A DNA stretch of 64,000 bases. It comes from Spirochaetota bacterium (GTDB lineage: Bacteria > Spirochaetota > UBA4802 > JAGODF01). The translations under genes and the position numbers were made by a program. Shown piece by piece: positions 26,866-35,919 of this stretch (within the stretch, counting starts at the first letter, position 1; each line of letters opens with the position of its first letter). The DNA lies in assembly GCA_029974015.1 (NCBI GenBank), contig JARKUF010000041.1, positions 1 to 64,000 of the forward strand, written 5' to 3'. The notes beneath the pieces are model-generated. The model worked only from the letters and a program-made list of their open reading frames with translations, searched no databases and was not told where the DNA came from.

Positions 26866-27285
26866 ATGAACAATGTAATTCGTTTCGGCGTATCGATAGA
26901 CGACAAGCTTCTGAAAAAATTCGACAGCCTCATAGATGAAAAAGGGTATGTTAACAGGTCCGAGGCGATCCGGGACCTCATACGGGACCTTCTGGTACGG
27001 GAGGAGGCGGCATCTCCGGAAACCGAGGTCATCGGGACGCTGACCTTGATTTACAGCCACCATGAGAGCGACATTTCCGAAAAGCTCAACGACATCCAGC
27101 ACAGCTTTCACAACAATATCATCTCCACGGTCCATGTGCATCTGGACGAGCACAACTGCCTTGAGGTGCTCCTTCTCCGGGGCAAGGTGAAGACGGTCCA
27201 GACCATCGCCGACCACCTCCTCGCAGTGAAAAATGTACGCCATGGAAAGCTCACGGTCACTTCTACAGGAAAAAACCTGCCGTAA
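26866..27285 (+). CDS. nikR: nickel-responsive regulator NikR
   Basis: A 139-residue NikR. An N-terminal ribbon-helix-helix (VIRFGVSIDDKLLKKFDSLI) is followed by the ACT-like nickel domain with His79, His90, His92 and Cys98 (HSFHNN, STVHVHLDEHNCLE), the exact ligand set and spacing of the family. Nickel binding promotes repression of nickel uptake genes. The ATG follows a GGAG site at 7 nt. No nickel importer or hydrogenase gene is adjacent; I do not see a convincing GTATGA-N16-TCATAC box in the gap to the left. Confidence 0.95.
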   Translation: MNNVIRFGVSIDDKLLKKFDSLIDEKGYVNRSEAIRDLIRDLLVREEAASPETEVIGTLTLIYSHHESDISEKLNDIQHSFHNNIISTVHVHLDEHNCLEVLLLRGKVKTVQTIADHLLAVKNVRHGKLTVTSTGKNLP

Positions 27286-27468
27286 AAAGCGCGATTTGCT
27301 CAACTTTAAAGGAATACATGCCGAGAATAAGATACGGGCATAATATGCCCTAAAAATTTCGCCCCCGCCCCCGGCGGCGGGACGGCGGATACGCGCCGCA
27401 TCACGGATGATAGCGACGATACCGGACGCTCCGGCGGAACATGGACGGTGTTCCGAAAACAAACAGGG

Positions 27469-28359
27469 ATGTTGAACAGGGCATTTATCATACTTCTTAT
27501 GCTTCTCGTTGAAACGGGCGCGTACGCGCTCCTTCATCATGAAGAAAGACCAGCGGCATCCATCGCCCTTTCGGAAGAGAGGGGGAAGGCGGCGCATTCC
27601 GCCCCGGCCCGGGCGTTTCTCCGGAAACAGGACACTCGGAAAACCTCCCTCTCCGGAGAAAGGCCCCTCCTGATAAGGAGTGACATCCTCCGGGGAGATT
27701 TGCCCTCCTCCAATTTGCCCTCTTCTATTGAAAAGCGTTCAAGAAGCCAACGTTCCGCCCCCTTGCGTTCCGCCGGAACCAGGGCCTACCGCGTACGGCC
27801 CGGAGACACCCTCTTCGCCATTGCCCGGCGCTTAGGCGTTTCAGTCCCCTCCCTCTGCGAAGCCAACCGCATATCGGACGACACGCCGCTCAGGGCAGGA
27901 CAGCGGCTAAGAATTCCGGGAAGCCGCAGCGGCGGAAACTCCCTGAAACAAAGCTCCGGCGCGGAGGGCCACATTCCCGACTTCCGCCCCGAGGCTTCCG
28001 GCGGCCCGCGCTTCGCCTGGCCGCTTCGCGCCATACGTGACATTCGCCGGGACGGAGAGAGCGGCGTGCGCCCCATCGGAATCGTCATTGAAAGCAGGCC
28101 CGGGGCGCCGGTCCTCTCATCGGCCCGGGGCGTGGTGGAAAGGGTCGGGACCATGCGGGGCTTCGGCCAGTACGTCATCATCAATCACGGCGGGCACTAC
28201 CTAACGGTCTACTCGCGGATGGACAGCATCAGCGTAAGCGAAGGCGATACGGTGGGGCGGGGAAAAGTGATCGGCAGCCAGGGCGGGATGCTCCACTTTC
28301 AGATAAACAGATCGGGACGGCCCCTCAATCCTCTGGAACTGCTTCCGGGCCGGGGTTGA
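27469..28359 (+). CDS. LysM-LytM (degenerate M23) envelope protein
   Basis: A 296-residue exported protein: N-terminal hydrophobic signal/anchor (RAFIILLMLLVETGAYALL), a disordered basic region, a LysM domain at about 105-150 (YRVRPGDTLFAIARRLGVSV to GQRLRIPGS) and a C-terminal LytM/M23 domain. Catalytic residues look lost: the usual HxGxD is GVRPIGIVI, and the HxH motif is replaced by MLHF. Such proteins (EnvC/NlpD type) activate amidases for septal peptidoglycan cleavage and do not cut it themselves. An inverted repeat CGGAACA/TGTTCCG (27435-27455) lies just upstream of the ATG. Confidence 0.8.
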   Translation: MLNRAFIILLMLLVETGAYALLHHEERPAASIALSEERGKAAHSAPARAFLRKQDTRKTSLSGERPLLIRSDILRGDLPSSNLPSSIEKRSRSQRSAPLRSAGTRAYRVRPGDTLFAIARRLGVSVPSLCEANRISDDTPLRAGQRLRIPGSRSGGNSLKQSSGAEGHIPDFRPEASGGPRFAWPLRAIRDIRRDGESGVRPIGIVIESRPGAPVLSSARGVVERVGTMRGFGQYVIINHGGHYLTVYSRMDSISVSEGDTVGRGKVIGSQGGMLHFQINRSGRPLNPLELLPGRG

Positions 28360-28362
28360 ACA

Positions 28363-29289
28363 TCATAAACCGTGTCGCCGGGCCTGGGTTACAAAAACGT
28401 CCTCCAGGGTCGGATTTATTTTTTCTATTGAAAAGCTCCGGAAGCCTTCTTTGCGCAGAAGCGCCTCAAGCCTCTTTTCAAGCGGAAACCCCGGCGAGCA
28501 GAGAATATGGATGTCACTTCCAAAGATAGCGGCCTCGTCGACAAATTCCGCGTCCGCCACCAGGTCGAAAGCCTCAATGAAGCGCTCAATTCTAAGCAAG
28601 TAGACGCCTTGATCGAGTGAATCCTTCAGCAGAGCGGGAGAATCGAGGGCGATGATCTTCCCGGCGATTATAAGGGCAATCCTGTCGCAGTGCTCCGCTT
28701 CGTCCATATAGTGGGTGGTAACGAAGACAGTCTTTCCCGCCCGGGACAGTCCGTAAATGAGTTCCCAGAAGTTGCGCCGCATGATAGGGTCCACGCCGGA
28801 GGTAGGCTCGTCAAGGAAAAGCACCGGCGGATCGTGGAGGATGGACGCGCCCAGCGCAAGGCGCTGTTTCATCCCGGCGGGGAGCGTCTTTACCACCTCA
28901 TCAACCCGGTCCCCGATCTCCGCGATCTCCAGCGCATACCCCATGCGCTCCTTGAGGCGCTTCCCATCAAGCCCGTAGACGGTGCCAAAAAAATCGAGGT
29001 TCTCCCGCACCGTGAGGTCCTCATAGAGCGAGAAGCGCTGTGACATATATCCTATGCTCTCCTTGATCCGTTCCTGGCCCGTAATGATGTCGTTTCCATT
29101 CACGTGGCCCCTGCCCGCCGTGGGCTTCAGTATCCCGCATAGCATTTTGATGGTGGTGCTCTTGCCGGCGCCATTGGGCCCCAGGAAGCCGAAAATCTCG
29201 CCCCTCCGCACAGAGAAACTCACCTCGTCAACCGCCGTGAAGTCGCCAAACCTCTTGGTGATGCGGTCCACTTCTACCGTGTGTTCCAT
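28363..29289 (-). CDS. ABC-2 exporter ATPase (second of two)
   Basis: About 308 residues. Walker A GPNGAGKST, signature region LPAGMKQRLALGA (with M at the fourth position) and Walker B VLFLDEPTSGVDP are clear, with the CcmA/DrrA-type C-terminal extension (LLRIERFIEAFDLVADAEFV). It powers ABC-2 type export with the two permeases upstream. The ATG at 29287-29289 overlaps the permease stop codon; a GTG one codon earlier is possible. It is the last gene of the seven-gene operon and ends 3 bp from the convergent LysM gene. Confidence 0.92.
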   Translation of the reverse strand: MEHTVEVDRITKRFGDFTAVDEVSFSVRRGEIFGFLGPNGAGKSTTIKMLCGILKPTAGRGHVNGNDIITGQERIKESIGYMSQRFSLYEDLTVRENLDFFGTVYGLDGKRLKERMGYALEIAEIGDRVDEVVKTLPAGMKQRLALGASILHDPPVLFLDEPTSGVDPIMRRNFWELIYGLSRAGKTVFVTTHYMDEAEHCDRIALIIAGKIIALDSPALLKDSLDQGVYLLRIERFIEAFDLVADAEFVDEAAIFGSDIHILCSPGFPLEKRLEALLRKEGFRSFSIEKINPTLEDVFVTQARRHGL

Positions 29290-30455
29290 CACTCCATCCC
29301 CTCCGCAAATCGCCGTGCGCTGAAATAAAACATGCCGACGCCGATTAGCGCAAGCGCGGCGAGGTCCTTCCAGAGGACCGAAACACCTACGCCCTTGAGG
29401 AAAATGCCGCGGACAATTACGGTATAATAACGCATCGGGTTCAGGTACGTCAACGCCTGTATCACCTCCGGCATGGAATAGATCGGGAATATGAAGCCCG
29501 ACAATAGTATCGCCGGCATGAAAAAGAGGAAAGTTGAAAGCATCGCCTGCTGCTGCGTCCGGGATATGAAAGAAATAAAGAGGCCTATTGCCGAACAGGT
29601 GAAGATGAAGACGAGCCCCGAAAAAAGAAGGAACAGGACGCTCCCGTTGAACGGCACGCGAAACCAGAAGATGATGACGGCGCTTATCAGGACAATGTCT
29701 ATGAAGCTTACGATGATAAAGGGGACAGTTTTCCCCGCTATGTACTCCATGGGACGAAGCGGCGAGACGACAATCTGCTCGATGGTGCCCGCCTCCCGTT
29801 CCTTCACAATGGACATCGCGGTGAGGAGCGTGGAGATGAGCACCAGCAGGAGCCCCAGCATGCCGGGGAGAAAGAAGTTCCTGCTCGCCAGGTCCGGATT
29901 AAAGAGAAAGCGCTCCTGCATTTCGATGTTCCGCCTCCCCCGGTGCGGGGCTTCGGCTTTGTTCAGCATCACCGTCCTGATGCGGCCCATTAGATATTGC
30001 TGGGAGAATTCCTGGGTGATCTGGTTCACATAGGCGACAATTACTGCGGCCCTGCTTGAGTCGGTGCCGTCGATGATCGTCTGGATGTTGCCCGTAAGGC
30101 CGGATTTAATCTTCCTCGCGAAACCGCGTTCCACCACAAGGGCGAACTCCGCTCCGCCTGTGTCCAGGAGGCGGTCTATCTCTTCAGGCGAGCTAAGATA
30201 TTGGTTCGGAATAAAATATCCCGAAGCGGTGAAACGCTCAATAAGGGCCCTGCTTACAGCGGTGCGGTCCTGGTCGAGGACCGCCATTTCCACATTCGTT
30301 ACGTCCATATTGATGGAGTAGCCGAAAATAATTATCATGACCAGGGGCGAAGAGAAAACCATAAAGCGCATCTTCTTGTCGCGAAAGAGTTGACGAAACT
30401 CCTTCCGTATCAGGCTCAGCACCGTTTTTATCCGAAGCACCCTCATCGCCCTCAC
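29289..30455 (-). CDS. ABC-2 family permease
   Basis: A 388-residue permease of the YbhR/YbhS (ABC2_membrane_3) type: an N-terminal amphipathic segment and helix (SLIRKEFRQLFRDKKMRF, LVMIIIFGYSINMDV), a large periplasmic loop with QFSQQYLMGRIRT and then five helices from about 195 (GMLGLLLVLISTLLTAMSIV, REAGTIEQIVVSPLRPMEY). The start is a GTG at 30455 with a 4-bp overlap; an ATG three codons later is possible. It pairs with the other permease as a heterodimer or as a second transporter. Confidence 0.9.
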   Translation of the reverse strand: MRAMRVLRIKTVLSLIRKEFRQLFRDKKMRFMVFSSPLVMIIIFGYSINMDVTNVEMAVLDQDRTAVSRALIERFTASGYFIPNQYLSSPEEIDRLLDTGGAEFALVVERGFARKIKSGLTGNIQTIIDGTDSSRAAVIVAYVNQITQEFSQQYLMGRIRTVMLNKAEAPHRGRRNIEMQERFLFNPDLASRNFFLPGMLGLLLVLISTLLTAMSIVKEREAGTIEQIVVSPLRPMEYIAGKTVPFIIVSFIDIVLISAVIIFWFRVPFNGSVLFLLFSGLVFIFTCSAIGLFISFISRTQQQAMLSTFLFFMPAILLSGFIFPIYSMPEVIQALTYLNPMRYYTVIVRGIFLKGVGVSVLWKDLAALALIGVGMFYFSARRFAEGME

Positions 30456-31600
30456 TCCGGGAGCCTCAGGGAGAGTTTCCTGAGGCTGAGCACGCCCACC
30501 CCGAAGGCAAAAATTACCAAGAAGACCACCTGGATCCAGAGCAAAGTGTAGCCCACTCCTTTAAGCGCCACTGCTTTGATGATATGAATCAGGTACTTTG
30601 CCGGCACAAGATACGATATTGCCTGTACGAGAATTGGCATGTTTTTTATGGGGAAGACAAAGCCAGAAAGAATCAGCGACGGAAGATAGGTGACCAGGAT
30701 CGCCGCCTGCACCGAGACCACCTGCGTCCGTGCGGCCGAAGAAATGAGGATGCCGATACTACAGGTCCCGATAAGAAAAAGGAGGGCCATGGTGTAAAGT
30801 TCCACAAAGCTCCCGCGGACAGGCACGTCGAAGATAAAGTACCCCAGAGTCAGGGTGAGAATCAGGTCAAAGAGGGCGATAAGGACATAGGGTAAAAGCT
30901 TTCCAATGAAAAGTTCGAACTTTCGCACCGGCGTGGAGATGAGCGACTCCATAGTTCCCCGCTCCCACTCCCGGGAGATGGTGAGGGCGGTTATGAGCGC
31001 CGATATGATCGCCATGATGAGGACCACAATGCCCGGGATAATGAAGTTACGGCTTTTCAGCTCCGGGTTGTACCAGACGCGGCTTTGCACTTCAACCGGC
31101 ATTCGCAGCCTCGAAAGGCCCGCCCGGTTAAGCTCGTCCATCTTCCTGTCGCGGTTTATATTGAAGAGTATGGCTTTCACATAGCCCGTGGCCACCATGG
31201 CCGAGGTGGAGTCGGCGCCGTCGACGATGAGCTGTATGTCCGCGCGCTTCCCGGACATGTAATTGCTTTCGAAGGAAGGCGGTATCACGACAGCCAGGAT
31301 GACATCGCCCCGGTCGATGAGGGCGTCGATCTCCCGCTGTGATTTGAGGTGGTGGTTTATCGAAAGATACTCGGTGTGCGAAAGCCTGTCCACCAGGGCG
31401 CGTGAAAGGGCGCTTTTATCCTGGTCGTAGACGGCGGTGCTCACGCGCTTCACGTCCATATTAAGCGCGTATCCGAAGAGAAGCAGGAGCAGTACCGGAA
31501 GCAGGACCGAGAGGATGAGACTGCGGAAGTCGCGGCGCACCTGTATCCACTCTTTGTCGGCCAGGGCGAAAATCCGAATGATCGAACCGTGGATCCTCAT
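30452..31600 (-). CDS. ABC-2 family permease
   Basis: A 382-residue permease similar to the next gene: SLILSVLLPVLLLLLFGYAL and NMDVKRVSTAVYDQDKSALS at the N-terminus, a periplasmic domain (REIDALIDRGDVILAVVIPP), and five C-terminal helices beginning GIVVLIMAIISALITALTIS with REWERGTMESLISTPVRKFE. It is the YbhS-like first permease, coupled by 4-bp overlaps on both sides. The gene pair shows clear similarity in the same segments, so the two permeases arose by duplication. Confidence 0.9.
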   Translation of the reverse strand: MRIHGSIIRIFALADKEWIQVRRDFRSLILSVLLPVLLLLLFGYALNMDVKRVSTAVYDQDKSALSRALVDRLSHTEYLSINHHLKSQREIDALIDRGDVILAVVIPPSFESNYMSGKRADIQLIVDGADSTSAMVATGYVKAILFNINRDRKMDELNRAGLSRLRMPVEVQSRVWYNPELKSRNFIIPGIVVLIMAIISALITALTISREWERGTMESLISTPVRKFELFIGKLLPYVLIALFDLILTLTLGYFIFDVPVRGSFVELYTMALLFLIGTCSIGILISSAARTQVVSVQAAILVTYLPSLILSGFVFPIKNMPILVQAISYLVPAKYLIHIIKAVALKGVGYTLLWIQVVFLVIFAFGVGVLSLRKLSLRLPE

Positions 31601-32511
31601 GACTCCCCCGCAACGATGTGCACAAAGCAGTCCTCCAGGGTCGGGACCTTCTCCGCGATGGAGAGGACGCGAAGGCCGCGTTTCCCCAATATGCGCCTGA
31701 TGTCGCGGCCCGCCAGGGTGACGCTGTCCACGAAGAGAGTGAGCGTGGTCCCCGTAAGGATAGCCCCCCGGTATTCGACGTGCTTCCTGAGCTCCATCTC
31801 CGCGAGCATGCCATTGTCCACCCTGATTTCCAGGAACTTCTTCCGTATTCCTTCTTTTATTTCCCTCGGGGTCCCCAGTGCGATAAACTGTCCGCCGTAC
31901 ATGAAGGCAATTCGATTACAGCGTTCCGCCTCATCGAGGTACGCTGTGCTCACAACAATGGTAACGCCGTCGGCCAGCAGTCCATAGAGTATCTTCCAGA
32001 ACTCGCGGCGGGACACCGGATCCACGCCATTGGTGGGCTCATCAAGAAGGAGCACCTCCGGGCGGTGGACCAGACAGCAGGCCAGGCCGAGCTTCTGTTT
32101 CATGCCGCCGGAGAGGTTCCCGGCGAGCCGGTCTTTGAAGGGGCCAAGACGGCTGAACTCGTAAAGCCGCTGAATCTCCTTTTCGATGGTCTTTTTCGGG
32201 ACGGCAAAGAGCCTGCCGAAAAAGAAAATATTCTCCTCCACTGTGAGGTCTTCGTATAGGCCGAAGCGCTGGGGCATGTAAGCGATACGCTCCTTGATCC
32301 TGCCCCCCTTCTCCCCGACGGCCTCCCCGTCCACGGCGATGGAGCCGCCGTCACCGCGCAGGATGGTTGAAAACATCCGAAGGAGGGTGCTTTTCCCCGC
32401 GCCATCCGGCCCAACCACGCCGAAGATCTCCCCGCGGCCGATGGAGCAGCTCACTGACGAGACGGCCTTCACATCGCCGAAGGACTTCGAGATGTTCCGC
32501 GCCTCGATCAC
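31597..32511 (-). CDS. ABC-2 exporter ATPase (first of two)
   Basis: A 304-residue ATPase: Walker A GPDGAGKST (with Asp in place of the more usual Asn), signature LSGGMKQKLGLA, Walker B LLLDEPTNGVDP, and STAYLDEAERCNRIA. Sequence and length match the YbhF-type subunits. It starts at a GTG (32509-32511). It overlaps the permease gene by 4 bp, and follows hlyD after 83 bp. Confidence 0.92.
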   Translation of the reverse strand: MIEARNISKSFGDVKAVSSVSCSIGRGEIFGVVGPDGAGKSTLLRMFSTILRGDGGSIAVDGEAVGEKGGRIKERIAYMPQRFGLYEDLTVEENIFFFGRLFAVPKKTIEKEIQRLYEFSRLGPFKDRLAGNLSGGMKQKLGLACCLVHRPEVLLLDEPTNGVDPVSRREFWKILYGLLADGVTIVVSTAYLDEAERCNRIAFMYGGQFIALGTPREIKEGIRKKFLEIRVDNGMLAEMELRKHVEYRGAILTGTTLTLFVDSVTLAGRDIRRILGKRGLRVLSIAEKVPTLEDCFVHIVAGES

Positions 32512-32594
32512 TTCCCGCCCCTGCTATATTTCATGTTGTCCATCTCTCACCTTTTCCGCAATGCGGGAAAGCATTCCCCCCGCCGCAATTCATG

Positions 32595-33422
32595 TCAAGG
32601 ACGCCCGGTTGCCGGGGCCTTTCGGTCGGACGTTTTAAGTATGAACGCGTCGGCCGGCATCCCGGGTTTCAATTTCCCTTCCGGGTTTTCCAGGAGTATC
32701 TTAACCGCGTACATGAGCTTCACCCGCTCGTCGCGCGTCTGGATGGTTTTGGGGGTAAACTCCGCCTTGTTAGATATCGACACCACTCTCCCGGGAAAGC
32801 GCACGCTTGGCCAGCTGTCCACTTCCACCTCCGCCTTCTGCCCCAGATTCACATATTTCAGGTCCATCGTGCTCACATAGATGCGGATCCACGGCACGGA
32901 GAGGTCCCCTACTGTGAGGATTGCGGTGCCGGGAAAGGCCATCTCGCCCACTTCGAGGTTCTTTTCAAGCACGGTCCCGTTTATGGGCGAGTAGATTACC
33001 GCATTGTCGATGGTGGCCGACACCAGGTCGAGGCCCGCGCGGGCCACGGAGTACGCCGTCTCGGCGTTGTCCAGGTCCTTCTTCGATACGGAGCCGCTGG
33101 TGTATAGGTCCCGGGCCCTTTTCAGGTTCTTCGCAGCGTTGTCCAGGTTCGCGCGCGCGGAACTCCGCTGGGCTGAGAGCTCGTCGAAGTCGAGGCGCAC
33201 CAGCAGGTCGTTCTTCTTCACGTCGCGCCCTTCGTCGAAGGGGATGGAGAGGACCCGCCCCGCCACCTTGGAACTGATTTCAATTTCTGTCACCTCGATG
33301 GTCCCGTTCCCCTCAAGGTAACGGCCGTCGCGTCCCATGTGACGGAAGACCTCGAAATAAAGCGTGGTCAACGTGAGGGCCAGTACAACAACCAGCACCG
33401 GGACAAGCTTTCGCATGTTCAT
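32595..33422 (-). CDS. HlyD/YbhG-type membrane fusion protein
   Basis: A 275-residue periplasmic adaptor: an N-terminal membrane anchor (RKLVPVLVVVLALTLTTLYF), lipoyl half-motifs VAGRVLSIPFDEGRDVKKND and IDNAVIYSPINGTVLEKNLE, a coiled-coil hairpin (about 85-150) and a beta-barrel domain to the end. It links the ABC permeases to the TolC-like channel. It overlaps the tolC-like gene by 4 bp. Confidence 0.92.
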   Translation of the reverse strand: MNMRKLVPVLVVVLALTLTTLYFEVFRHMGRDGRYLEGNGTIEVTEIEISSKVAGRVLSIPFDEGRDVKKNDLLVRLDFDELSAQRSSARANLDNAAKNLKRARDLYTSGSVSKKDLDNAETAYSVARAGLDLVSATIDNAVIYSPINGTVLEKNLEVGEMAFPGTAILTVGDLSVPWIRIYVSTMDLKYVNLGQKAEVEVDSWPSVRFPGRVVSISNKAEFTPKTIQTRDERVKLMYAVKILLENPEGKLKPGMPADAFILKTSDRKAPATGRP

Positions 33423-34825
33423 TTTCCTTCCTCCGTGAAGATGATAGCATCGCCGCTTCCGATCTCTCTGCGAAGCTCCGCAAGGGCGACATGATAATTA
33501 TAGATCGCGTTGACATGGCCGGCCTTCGCCGCTGTCAGGGCGTATTCGGCGGCGATGAGTTCGGAGTTTTTTATAATCCCCGCACGATAGCTCTCCCTGG
33601 CGATTCGCAACCCTTCTTCGGCCAGGGACACGTTTTCCTTCTGCGATTGGATCGTCATCGAAGAGGTGAGGAGCTTCGAGTAGCTCGACCGGATAGATAC
33701 GCCGACAAGCTGTTTGATATCGGCAAGCTCCTCCTGTGCCCGTTTAAGCTGTTCCTCTTCTTCCCGCACCGAGGCCTTTACTGGATCGGTCGGAATGAGC
33801 GCCCCCCATCGGTATGTGGCGGCCACTCGGACCTGCCAGGCGGTCTGCCAGTTGTCGCTTCCGGTTATCTGGGAAAAATCCGGGGTAAAGGGTCCCGGAG
33901 GCAAACCCGTGTCGATTTCATTGGGCATGTTTTTCGTCTTACCATAGTATCCCATTACAGTAAAGGTGGGCCACAGATACATGGAGGCTCCTGCCTCCCG
34001 ACGGTGATGCGCCGCCTCACGCTTCATCTCCACCTGCACCACCTCGGGACGGTGCTTCAGCGCCAGGGCCTTCAGCCTTTCCACGGCGGCCTCGGCATTC
34101 TCGGCGGGCGTCCTGAAAGCCGACTTCAAGACGCCTTCATCCGGGACATGCTTCCTCGCATCGTATCCCAGATGATAATTATACATATCGATGGCTAACG
34201 AACGGGCGCTCTCCGCTTCAAGGACCTGAGGCTCCAGGCTTTTCACCTGGACCTGGGCCTGGAGAAAATCGAACTTCGGCACGCTTCCGGTCCGATAGAG
34301 GTTTCTCACGTCTTTCAGGTTCTCTGAATACACTGAGAGGGAGTCCCGCCGCATCTTTTCAATTTCCCCGGCAAGAATGCAGTCAAAATATGCTTTTATG
34401 ACGTTATATTCCACAAGGCCCTTTATCCTCCTCAGCTCTTCCGCGGCGGCGATGTGGTTTTTCCGCGACATCTGCAGGGTGTGATAGAAGGCGCCGGGGT
34501 TGATGCCAAAGCGAAGCTGGAGGAGCTTCAGGTCGTACTGGCCGTCGGACAGGCTCATAAAGCCGCTCTCGGCCCCCTGGCGAAGCAACGACGCCTCCGA
34601 TTCCAGGAGGGGCATGAGGGCCCCCCAGGCGGCGTTGACCTTTTCTTTCGCGGCCTGCAAGCTGTGAAGGGCCCGCCGATACTCCCGATTATTTTTGAGG
34701 GCCGTGGCCACGGAGCGCTCCACGTCGAGGACCGTCGGGGCAGATCCCTTTGGCATGGCGCCAGCCTCCTGAACGGCCAGAAGCGTCAAGCTGAGAAGGA
34801 AGACCAGAGCTGTTTGAAGGCGCAT
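33419..34825 (-). CDS. TolC-family outer-membrane channel protein
   Basis: A 468-residue outer-membrane efflux protein with signal peptide (MRLQTALVFLLSLTLLAVQE). Long alpha-helical regions carry the two OEP repeats, for example VATALKNNREYRRALHSLQA, VRNLYRTGSVPKFDFLQAQV and LRIARESYRAGIIKNSELIA, typical TolC spacing. The ATG at 34823-34825 has GGAGG about 9 nt upstream, so it is preferred to a TTG codon just before. It sits directly after the TetR gene. Confidence 0.9.
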   Translation of the reverse strand: MRLQTALVFLLSLTLLAVQEAGAMPKGSAPTVLDVERSVATALKNNREYRRALHSLQAAKEKVNAAWGALMPLLESEASLLRQGAESGFMSLSDGQYDLKLLQLRFGINPGAFYHTLQMSRKNHIAAAEELRRIKGLVEYNVIKAYFDCILAGEIEKMRRDSLSVYSENLKDVRNLYRTGSVPKFDFLQAQVQVKSLEPQVLEAESARSLAIDMYNYHLGYDARKHVPDEGVLKSAFRTPAENAEAAVERLKALALKHRPEVVQVEMKREAAHHRREAGASMYLWPTFTVMGYYGKTKNMPNEIDTGLPPGPFTPDFSQITGSDNWQTAWQVRVAATYRWGALIPTDPVKASVREEEEQLKRAQEELADIKQLVGVSIRSSYSKLLTSSMTIQSQKENVSLAEEGLRIARESYRAGIIKNSELIAAEYALTAAKAGHVNAIYNYHVALAELRREIGSGDAIIFTEEGK

Positions 34826-34829
34826 CAAA

Positions 34830-35453
34830 TTATACCTCCCCTTCCCCCTTTAAAAGCCCGTCTTTTATGATGAGGGAAAAGTTTTTCTTAAAGTCGGCCA
34901 GGTAATTTTCCCGGAAAACCCTGGAATAGGCATCGGAATCCCGAAGCACGATTCTCAGGAGTGTGAAATAGAGAATGCCCCCCGCAAGCTGAAGAAAGGT
35001 ATATATCGGATCGAGGTCCTTTATCCTCCCCTTCTCCCTGAGCTCATCAATCGATTCCACAAAAAAATCCATCAGAGGAAGCAGGGTGTTTGGAAGAAAC
35101 AACTCCCGAAGGTATTTCCCGCCGCTGGAAATCTCCCGCATGAGGATACGGAAAAAGTTCAGGTCAAGGCCATGGAGATATTCGGTAAAATAATCGAACA
35201 TTTGCAAAATATCGTCCAGAGAATGGGCTTCATCTTTCATTTTCTCCATGATTGCAGTTCGAATTCCCGTGGAAGTGTCTCTTAATAATTTTTCGTACAG
35301 CTTTTCCTTCCCTCTGTAATGGTAATAAATCATCGCCTTGTTTACCCCGGCCCTTTTTGCAATCCGGTCCACCCGGGCACCCTCATACCCGTACTCGGCA
35401 AATTCCGCCAATGCGCCGGCGATGATCTTTTCTTCTGTTGTTTTGGAATCCAT
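34830..35453 (-). CDS. TetR/AcrR-family repressor (CecR-like)
   Basis: A 207-residue TetR-family repressor: the helix-turn-helix is EYGYEGARVDRIAKRAGVNKAMIYYHYRGKE in substance (residues about 17-46), followed by a ligand-binding helical domain ending in LADFKKNFSLIIKDG. It is the first gene of the exporter operon and its own promoter contains a perfect palindrome at 35468-35498, so it should repress itself and the whole operon until it binds an inducer. The position is like CecR with ybhGFSR in E. coli. Confidence 0.92.
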   Translation of the reverse strand: MDSKTTEEKIIAGALAEFAEYGYEGARVDRIAKRAGVNKAMIYYHYRGKEKLYEKLLRDTSTGIRTAIMEKMKDEAHSLDDILQMFDYFTEYLHGLDLNFFRILMREISSGGKYLRELFLPNTLLPLMDFFVESIDELREKGRIKDLDPIYTFLQLAGGILYFTLLRIVLRDSDAYSRVFRENYLADFKKNFSLIIKDGLLKGEGEV

Positions 35454-35467
35454 AGTTGATTACATAC

Positions 35468-35498
35468 TAACCAAATGGTTTAACTAACCATTTGGTTA
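35468..35498 (-). promoter_or_regulatory. TetR-family operator
   Basis: A perfect palindrome of two 13-bp arms, TAACCAAATGGTT (35468-35480) and AACCATTTGGTTA (35486-35498), with a 5-bp spacer. Each arm is itself nearly palindromic. It directly follows the -10 box and ends 15 bp before the repressor's ATG. Confidence 0.85.
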
Positions 35499-35527
35499 AA
35501 TATATATCCGAATATTTATTTCGTCAA
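35499..35527 (-). promoter_or_regulatory. promoter of the exporter operon
   Basis: On the minus strand TTGACG (35522-35527), a 17-bp spacer and TATATT (35499-35504) abut the operator. Confidence 0.7.
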
Positions 35528-35645
35528 GTGTTTGGCGGAAAAAAGTGGGAAAATCTGTTGTTTAAAGTTTTCCAACTGTTGTAAAAGTGAATAGAGGGGC
35601 ATTGAATCGGAAGGTGTTCTCCCCGGGTCACGGCAAACCCGAAAG

Positions 35646-35912
35646 TCATTCATACTTAATTAAGAATCCGCCGTCCGTTCCGCGAGACAAAATCGCCGTC
35701 GACTCCTCCTCGCCCGCCAGGCGCGCATCCGAGGCACGGAGTGCGGGAAAATCGGCCTCCTCAAGAAAGGCGCGGACCAGCTCGATCCGCGCCTCCAGTT
35801 CCACTGTATCGCCCGCCTCCTCAAACAGGGCGTCCATCAGCCGCTTGAACTCCATCTTAGCTGCTGTTTCGACGCAGTGGCCGACCAGGCCCAGGCGTAC
35901 CTCCACTCCCAT
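35646..35912 (-). CDS. small unrecognised protein downstream of rseP
   Basis: An 88-residue protein with no recognised domain; helical, acidic (MEFKRLMDALFEEAGDTVEL, IELVRAFLEEADFP) and soluble. The ATG at 35910-35912 has GAGG 5 nt upstream and lies 7 bp after the rseP stop, which supports it as a real, co-transcribed gene. It could be a small lineage-specific protein of the rseP operon. Confidence 0.55.
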   Translation of the reverse strand: MGVEVRLGLVGHCVETAAKMEFKRLMDALFEEAGDTVELEARIELVRAFLEEADFPALRASDARLAGEEESTAILSRGTDGGFLIKYE

Positions 35913-35919
35913 TTCGTCC

